NCBI GenBank assembly: GCA_963742105.1
Contig: CAVUKN010000005.1
Coordinates: 496,001 to 560,000, forward strand
From: Gp6-AA40 sp963742105
GTDB taxonomy: Bacteria > Acidobacteriota > Vicinamibacteria > Vicinamibacterales > UBA2999
Direction of reading: 5' to 3'
DNA: 64,000 bases
The notes under the pieces: model-generated
Databases searched by the model: none
What the model was told of the DNA's origin: nothing
The model's input: the letters and a program-made list of their open reading frames with translations, nothing else
Position numbers and translations under genes: made by a program
Shown here: one piece after another, positions 60,182 through 64,000 of the stretch
How the letters are laid out: each line of letters opens with the position of its first letter
How positions within the stretch are numbered: position 1 is the stretch's first letter

Positions 60182-62089
60182 ATGCCCGTGCCCGCCGACC
60201 ACGCCCGCTCGTCGCGCCGACGCTACCGCGTGTTCGTGGAGGACTATCGTCACGGTCGGCTCGACGCCACCGCCGCCGTGGGCGGTCAGCAGCCCACGGG
60301 CGCCGATGCGGGAGAGCGCCGACGGTACATACGGGACTACCTACGGTGGCTTGCGCCTCACCGCTATGCGATTGCCGGCCTGCTCGCGTTGGCATTCGTT
60401 GCCGCCGGGCTGCAGATGCTCGAACCGCTGTTCATGCGGTTCATCGTCGATCGCGTCCTGCTGAATCCAGGGCTGGAAACCTCGGCGCGATTGACGCGGC
60501 TCCACACGGCCGGAGCCACGTTTCTTTCGGTGATCCTGGTCTCGAACCTGATGGGCGCCGTGCGCGATTACCGCCAGCGGCGGCTGAACGTGCACGTGAT
60601 GGTGTCGCTGCGTCGATCGCTGTTCGACCGGCTCCTGCACCTGCCATTGCCACGGCTGTGGGACATGAAGACGGGCGGCATCCTGTCGCGGCTGACCGGG
60701 GACGTCGACACGACGACCGGCCTGCTGCAGATGGCGCTCGTCACGCCCTCGGTCTCGATCGTGCGCCTGATCATCGCCCTTGGCGTGCTCTTCAGATTGA
60801 ACTGGCGCCTGGCGTTGACCGCGCTCGCGATCGTTCCGGGCGTGATGGTCATCAGTTTCATCTCGGCTCGGCGCGTCCGGCCAATCTACCGATCGCTGCG
60901 CAAGGATGCCGAGCAGATCGACGGCCGCGTCGGCGAAATATTTTCCGGCATCCGCGTCGTGCGCGCGTTCCGGCGCGAGGCGCGGGAGCTCCTCGAGTAC
61001 ATGCGGGGACGGCACAGCGTCGTCCGCAAGGAAATGTTCGCCCATCGGCGCGAGATGGTGCTGTGGACGACCTGGAGCATCCTGCTGGGGGCAGTCAACG
61101 TCGTGATCGTGTGGTACGGCGGCTATCTGAATCTGGCCGGACGGGCGTCGATCGGCGACATCATGGCGTTTCAGTGGTACACGTTCCTGCTGCTCAACCC
61201 CGTCTGGCAGATCGTGAATTCATTCTCGGAGCTGCAGCGTTCGCTCGCCGCCATGGAGCGTGTCTTCGAGGCGCTGGCGATGCCCGACGACAAGCCGGAC
61301 CAGCCGGGAGCGACCGACGCGCCGCGCGTGGTCCGCGAGATCACCTTCCAGAACGTGAGCTTCGAATACCGAATCGGCCACCCGGTCATTCGCGACTTCA
61401 ACGTGGTGGTGCCCGGCGGTTCCGTCGTCGCGCTGGTCGGACGCAGCGGCGCCGGCAAGACCACCGTGACCGATCTGGTGGCACGGTTCCACGACCCGAC
61501 GGCCGGGCGCATCCTCCTCAATGGAACCGATATCCGCGAGTTCCGGCTGCGGAGCTATCGCGATCTGCTGGCGATCGTCCAGCAGGATGTCTTCCTGTTC
61601 GACGGCAGTGTTCGCGACAACATCGCGTACGGCCGCCACGATGCCAGCGACGCCGATATCGAAGACGCCGCGCGTCGCGCCAACGCCCACGAGTTCATCG
61701 AACGCCTTCCCGAACGCTACGACACGTTCATCGGTGAACGGGGGGTCAAGCTCTCAGGCGGCCAGCAGCAGCGGCTGGCGATCGCGCGGGCGATGCTGGC
61801 GTCGCCGCAGATTCTGATCCTCGACGAGGCCACCAGCAATCTCGACACCGAGAGCGAGCAACTGATCCAGGCGTCGACAGAGGAACTGCTGGCCGCGCGC
61901 ACGACGTTCGTGATCGCGCATCGCCTGTCCACGATTCGCCGCGCCACGCTGATTCTGCTGCTCGAGAACGGCGTGATCATCGAGCGGGGTTCGCACGACG
62001 AGTTGATGGCTGCCGGCGGAGCCTACCGAGACATGGTCCTGCGCCAGATGGAGACCGCACCGTCGAGCGGTGCGGAGGTCCTGCGGTGA
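60182..62089 (+). CDS. ABC exporter, fused membrane and ATP-binding domains
   Basis: 635 aa from ATG 60182. Six-helix transmembrane domain (~75-355), with MADA-like loops RRSLFDRLLHLPLPRLWDMK. Nucleotide-binding domain ~385-620: Walker A VALVGRSGAGKTTVTDLVAR, Q loop LAIVQQDVFLFDGSVRDN, signature LSGGQQQRLAIARAMLA, Walker B ILILDEATSNLD and H loop VIAHRLSTI. A half-size exporter that must dimerise; lipid, drug or peptide export are possible. Divergent from the MFS/binding-protein pair. Confidence 0.92.
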   Translation: MPVPADHARSSRRRYRVFVEDYRHGRLDATAAVGGQQPTGADAGERRRYIRDYLRWLAPHRYAIAGLLALAFVAAGLQMLEPLFMRFIVDRVLLNPGLETSARLTRLHTAGATFLSVILVSNLMGAVRDYRQRRLNVHVMVSLRRSLFDRLLHLPLPRLWDMKTGGILSRLTGDVDTTTGLLQMALVTPSVSIVRLIIALGVLFRLNWRLALTALAIVPGVMVISFISARRVRPIYRSLRKDAEQIDGRVGEIFSGIRVVRAFRREARELLEYMRGRHSVVRKEMFAHRREMVLWTTWSILLGAVNVVIVWYGGYLNLAGRASIGDIMAFQWYTFLLLNPVWQIVNSFSELQRSLAAMERVFEALAMPDDKPDQPGATDAPRVVREITFQNVSFEYRIGHPVIRDFNVVVPGGSVVALVGRSGAGKTTVTDLVARFHDPTAGRILLNGTDIREFRLRSYRDLLAIVQQDVFLFDGSVRDNIAYGRHDASDADIEDAARRANAHEFIERLPERYDTFIGERGVKLSGGQQQRLAIARAMLASPQILILDEATSNLDTESEQLIQASTEELLAARTTFVIAHRLSTIRRATLILLLENGVIIERGSHDELMAAGGAYRDMVLRQMETAPSSGAEVLR

Positions 62090-62100
62090 GCGATGAGGTG

Positions 62101-62209
62101 GGCTTTGGACGTTGGACTGTGGACCTGAGAGTGTGCGTTCAGGCACGCTCTGCCAAAGTCCAAAGTCCAAAGTCCAGTTGGGAGTTGGCCCTTTGGGAGT
62201 TGGGAGTTT
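62101..62209. repeat. Composite array: family F copy 2 then family B copy 7
   Basis: GGCTTTGGACGTTGGACTGT then GGACC faces GCCAAAGTCCAAAGTCCAAA then GTCC (family F, 62101-62176). This runs into GTTGGGAGTTGGCCCTTTGG then GAGTTGGGAGTTTCC (family B, one arm). It lies between convergent stops at 62089 and 62211. Two families fused end to end is unusual in this window. Confidence 0.82.
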
Positions 62210-62210
62210 C

Positions 62211-63407
62211 CTACTTCCCGAAGGTGTGTTCGATGGCAATCGTCGGGGTGAACTGCGCAGTCAGTCCGTTCTCGACGATCGGCAGCAGGACATGGGCATG
62301 GAGGAGCCACGTCCCGGCGATGTTCCACTTCATTCCGGCCACTCCGAACGCCGTCGTCTCGGCATCACCCGTTGGCACGAGGCGGATGGTATCGACGCCG
62401 GTAATGCGTGGGTGAGGCGCGGCCACCGGCTCGATCCGATCGAGGCCGTCGATGTTTCGCGCCAGCACCTCGCCGATCAGGGTGATTCGCGACGACGCTG
62501 CCACCGCCACCGCGCCGCTGTAGGAGATCTCCCGGCCGATGCCGCCGGTTCCATACGTGAAGTTGCCGTGCACGCTGGTCACGCCCGCTTCATACGAACC
62601 GAGGGCGGTGAATCGCATAGCCAGTTCGCCGGTTCCGAGCAGATCTTCTTCGCGTCCTGTCGGGAGGCGCGCCTCGACTCCAAAGGCTGCGGAGCCGGGC
62701 CCGTCGGGCGTGAGCCGGATCTTCGAGCGCAGCGCGATGTCACCAAGTCCCGTCGTCTTGGCAGTGGCTCGAGCGAGGAGTGATTCCGTTCCCCTGTAGT
62801 CGTTGACGCGCGAACCGCTGATGTTGAGCTGAATCAGTGGCACGGCCGCACCGACGTCGATGCGGTTGGTGACGCCGATGTTTCCGACGAACGTTGCAGT
62901 GCGGGTTTCGATGTCGAGCGTCAGCCTCTCGGTGTCGAACGGCGTCGCTTCGTCCCGGAATTTGTTGGCGGTGGTCACCAGCGTTCCGTTCCTGAGATCG
63001 CTGCCGTCGAGCGACGTGAACTTCGAGTACTGCATGTTGAATCCGATCGACGCCTGGCCGGCGCCGGCCGTGAGCGCGCGCTCGACGTACAGCGGGCCGA
63101 ACGTCTGGCTGGCCCGTTCGACCGTGCCCAGCGTCGGGTTCAAGCGATAACTGAATCCGCTCGACGAACTGCTGATCGGCACGGTGGCGATCGACGCCAG
63201 GAGCGCGTTCGACAGCGTTTCCCGGGTGGCATCGGCGGCCGCGCGATCCTTGTCGAAGTCGCTGGTGGCGACCCCCTGGTTGGTCACGAGGAACGTCACG
63301 ATATCCTGCACGGTCGTCTGAGACGCCGGGGCGGTTGACTGGCCGGCGGCCGGTACGGCCAGGCCCGTCAGCAAAGTGAGAGTGGCGAAAAAGAAACGTC
63401 TGTTCAT
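62211..63407 (-). CDS. Outer-membrane beta-barrel protein, transporter-like
   Basis: 398 aa with signal peptide (FFFATLTLLTGLAVPAAGQ). After a helical N-terminal part, alternating strands dominate: FGPLYVERALTAGAGQASIG, GLGDIALRSKIRLTP, FGVEARLPTGREEDLLGTGE, LLHAHVLLPIVENGLTAQFT and PTIAIEHTFGK (C-terminal aromatic strand near the end). This resembles phenol-degradation MetA/outer-membrane transport proteins. Substrate unknown. Confidence 0.72.
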   Translation of the reverse strand: MNRRFFFATLTLLTGLAVPAAGQSTAPASQTTVQDIVTFLVTNQGVATSDFDKDRAAADATRETLSNALLASIATVPISSSSSGFSYRLNPTLGTVERASQTFGPLYVERALTAGAGQASIGFNMQYSKFTSLDGSDLRNGTLVTTANKFRDEATPFDTERLTLDIETRTATFVGNIGVTNRIDVGAAVPLIQLNISGSRVNDYRGTESLLARATAKTTGLGDIALRSKIRLTPDGPGSAAFGVEARLPTGREEDLLGTGELAMRFTALGSYEAGVTSVHGNFTYGTGGIGREISYSGAVAVAASSRITLIGEVLARNIDGLDRIEPVAAPHPRITGVDTIRLVPTGDAETTAFGVAGMKWNIAGTWLLHAHVLLPIVENGLTAQFTPTIAIEHTFGK

Positions 63408-63413
63408 TACTCC

Positions 63414-64000
63414 TCAACGAATTCCGATGCTCATCCCACCGTTGCCGCCGGCGCCGCCCCCGCCCCCGCGATCCGCCGAATTGTCGGTGTTGATCGCACC
63501 GCCACCTCCGCCGCCACCGCCTCGATTCGAGGGCCCCCCGGCGACGGTGAGGCCTTTGCCGCCGCCGCCACCGCCACCGGCCGAATCGTTACTGTTGACG
63601 TCGCGGGCACCCTCTCCACCGGCGCCCGAGTCGCTGGTTCCACTGCTTCCTGGCCCACCGAACGCACCGTTACCGCCGGCACCGCCGGATGCACCACCCG
63701 CGGCACCAGGCGCGCCCCCCACTTTCGAGGATTGCTCGTTGGAATTGCCGCCACCGCCACCACCACCCGTGTTGAATCCGGATGTGCCACCGCCTGGCTG
63801 GGCGGCCGCCGAACCGAATGCACCGCCGTTGCCACCTGCACCTCCGGGGACACCGGCACCGGCCGAGACCGACCCGCCACCACCACCGGGTCCCGATACC
63901 GTCGTCCCGCCGCTGCCGCCGCTGCCGCCGGCCAGCTGGACATAGAACGTGCCCCCAAGGGTACGGAAGTAGCTCTGACTGCCCGAGGATCCGTTCCCGG
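63414..64000 (-). CDS. Glycine-rich repetitive protein, C-terminal part (runs off window)
   Basis: The minus-strand frame is open from the window edge to a TGA at 63414, ~195 codons, with more than half glycine: GGSGGSGGTTVSGPGGGGGS, GGAGGNGGAFGSAAAQPGGG, AFGGPGSSGTSDSGAGGEGA and SADRGGGGGAGGNGGMSIGI. Near the edge a non-repetitive stretch (SQSYFRTLGGTFYVQLAGG) looks like a folded domain end. Poly-Gly of this kind is known in surface and PE_PGRS-like proteins, but no such family is claimed. The stop lies 6 bases before the outer-membrane gene start, so they may form an operon. Confidence 0.7.
   Translation of the reverse strand, partial: GNGSSGSQSYFRTLGGTFYVQLAGGSGGSGGTTVSGPGGGGGSVSAGAGVPGGAGGNGGAFGSAAAQPGGGTSGFNTGGGGGGGNSNEQSSKVGGAPGAAGGASGGAGGNGAFGGPGSSGTSDSGAGGEGARDVNSNDSAGGGGGGGKGLTVAGGPSNRGGGGGGGGAINTDNSADRGGGGGAGGNGGMSIGIR

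Noticed and set aside
58896..60395. 499-codon minus-strand frame over the MFS and binding-protein genes
   Set aside because: Arg-rich shadow in another frame of the same strand; the real genes have signal peptides and membrane helices.
1..64000. tRNA, rRNA or riboswitch genes
   Set aside because: None recognised by eye. A covariance-model scan would be needed to exclude small ones.

Overview
This 64-kb window is high-G+C, tightly packed bacterial chromosome. Lipoprotein and outer-membrane signals point to a Gram-negative. A TIGR03435-type secreted protein, a secreted protein with the GKPDLSGVW motif, an isoquinoline-oxidoreductase pair, a polyvinyl-alcohol-dehydrogenase-like PQQ protein and many secreted VOC, cupin and NTF2-fold proteins suggest Acidobacteriota, probably Vicinamibacteria. 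This is an inference from gene content; no rRNA or tRNA gene was seen.

Layout. 1-6.2 kb: catabolic genes (partial aldehyde dehydrogenase, carboxymuconolactone decarboxylase, 3-hydroxyisobutyrate-dehydrogenase-like enzyme), a catalase-like protein, and secreted VOC and NTF2-like proteins. 6.3-12 kb: two response regulators, a histidine kinase and soxR on the minus strand, divergent from an SDR and a queA-like gene, with a recognisable SoxR-type promoter between. 12-20 kb: molybdenum oxidoreductase, Acidobacteriota-type secreted protein, phosphoesterase, esterase, flavoprotein, PEBP and NDH-2. 20-29 kb: NHL/M23-like protein, TIGR03435, glutathione peroxidase, a small operon with a lipid kinase and a phosphodiesterase, an aromatic-ring monooxygenase and an MBL-fold hydrolase. 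29-34.3 kb: PQQ/heme dehydrogenase, IorA, IorB and a cytochrome c (periplasmic oxidation). 34-50 kb: flavin oxidoreductase, PHP protein, IlvA, HAD hydrolase, amino-acid permease, a LodA/GoxA-like quinone-cofactor oxidase with a ferritin-like partner, a class III cyclase and TrpB2. 50-56.3 kb: FAD oxidoreductase, QhpD-like radical SAM maturase, cyclic-nucleotide-gated kinase and phosphoesterase, with a divergent atypical kinase. 56-64 kb: cupins, MFS and substrate-binding protein, ABC exporter, outer-membrane protein and a glycine-rich protein.

The strongest unexplained signal is in the gaps between genes. Most gaps of about 80 bp or more hold arrays of 7-8-nt units, usually as two inverted arms that could fold into long hairpins. 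Several families with different words share this plan. At least nine genes end on stop codons lying inside or touching the arrays, and one start codon lies in an array. Two larger nested palindromes, four copies of a ~140-bp inverted-repeat element and several GC hairpins occur too. Some of these appear to be inserted in frame in proteins (NDH-2, a QueA-like protein, a cupin lipoprotein).

Ten genes carry one apparent frameshift each, most placeable at a one-base length change in a short same-base run. This looks more like residual consensus error than decay, so they are annotated as single genes. The most interesting gene-level hypothesis is a tryptophylquinone-type system: a LodA-like oxidase plus, 8 kb away, the two kinds of enzyme (radical SAM/SPASM and FAD monooxygenase) used in quinone-cofactor maturation.
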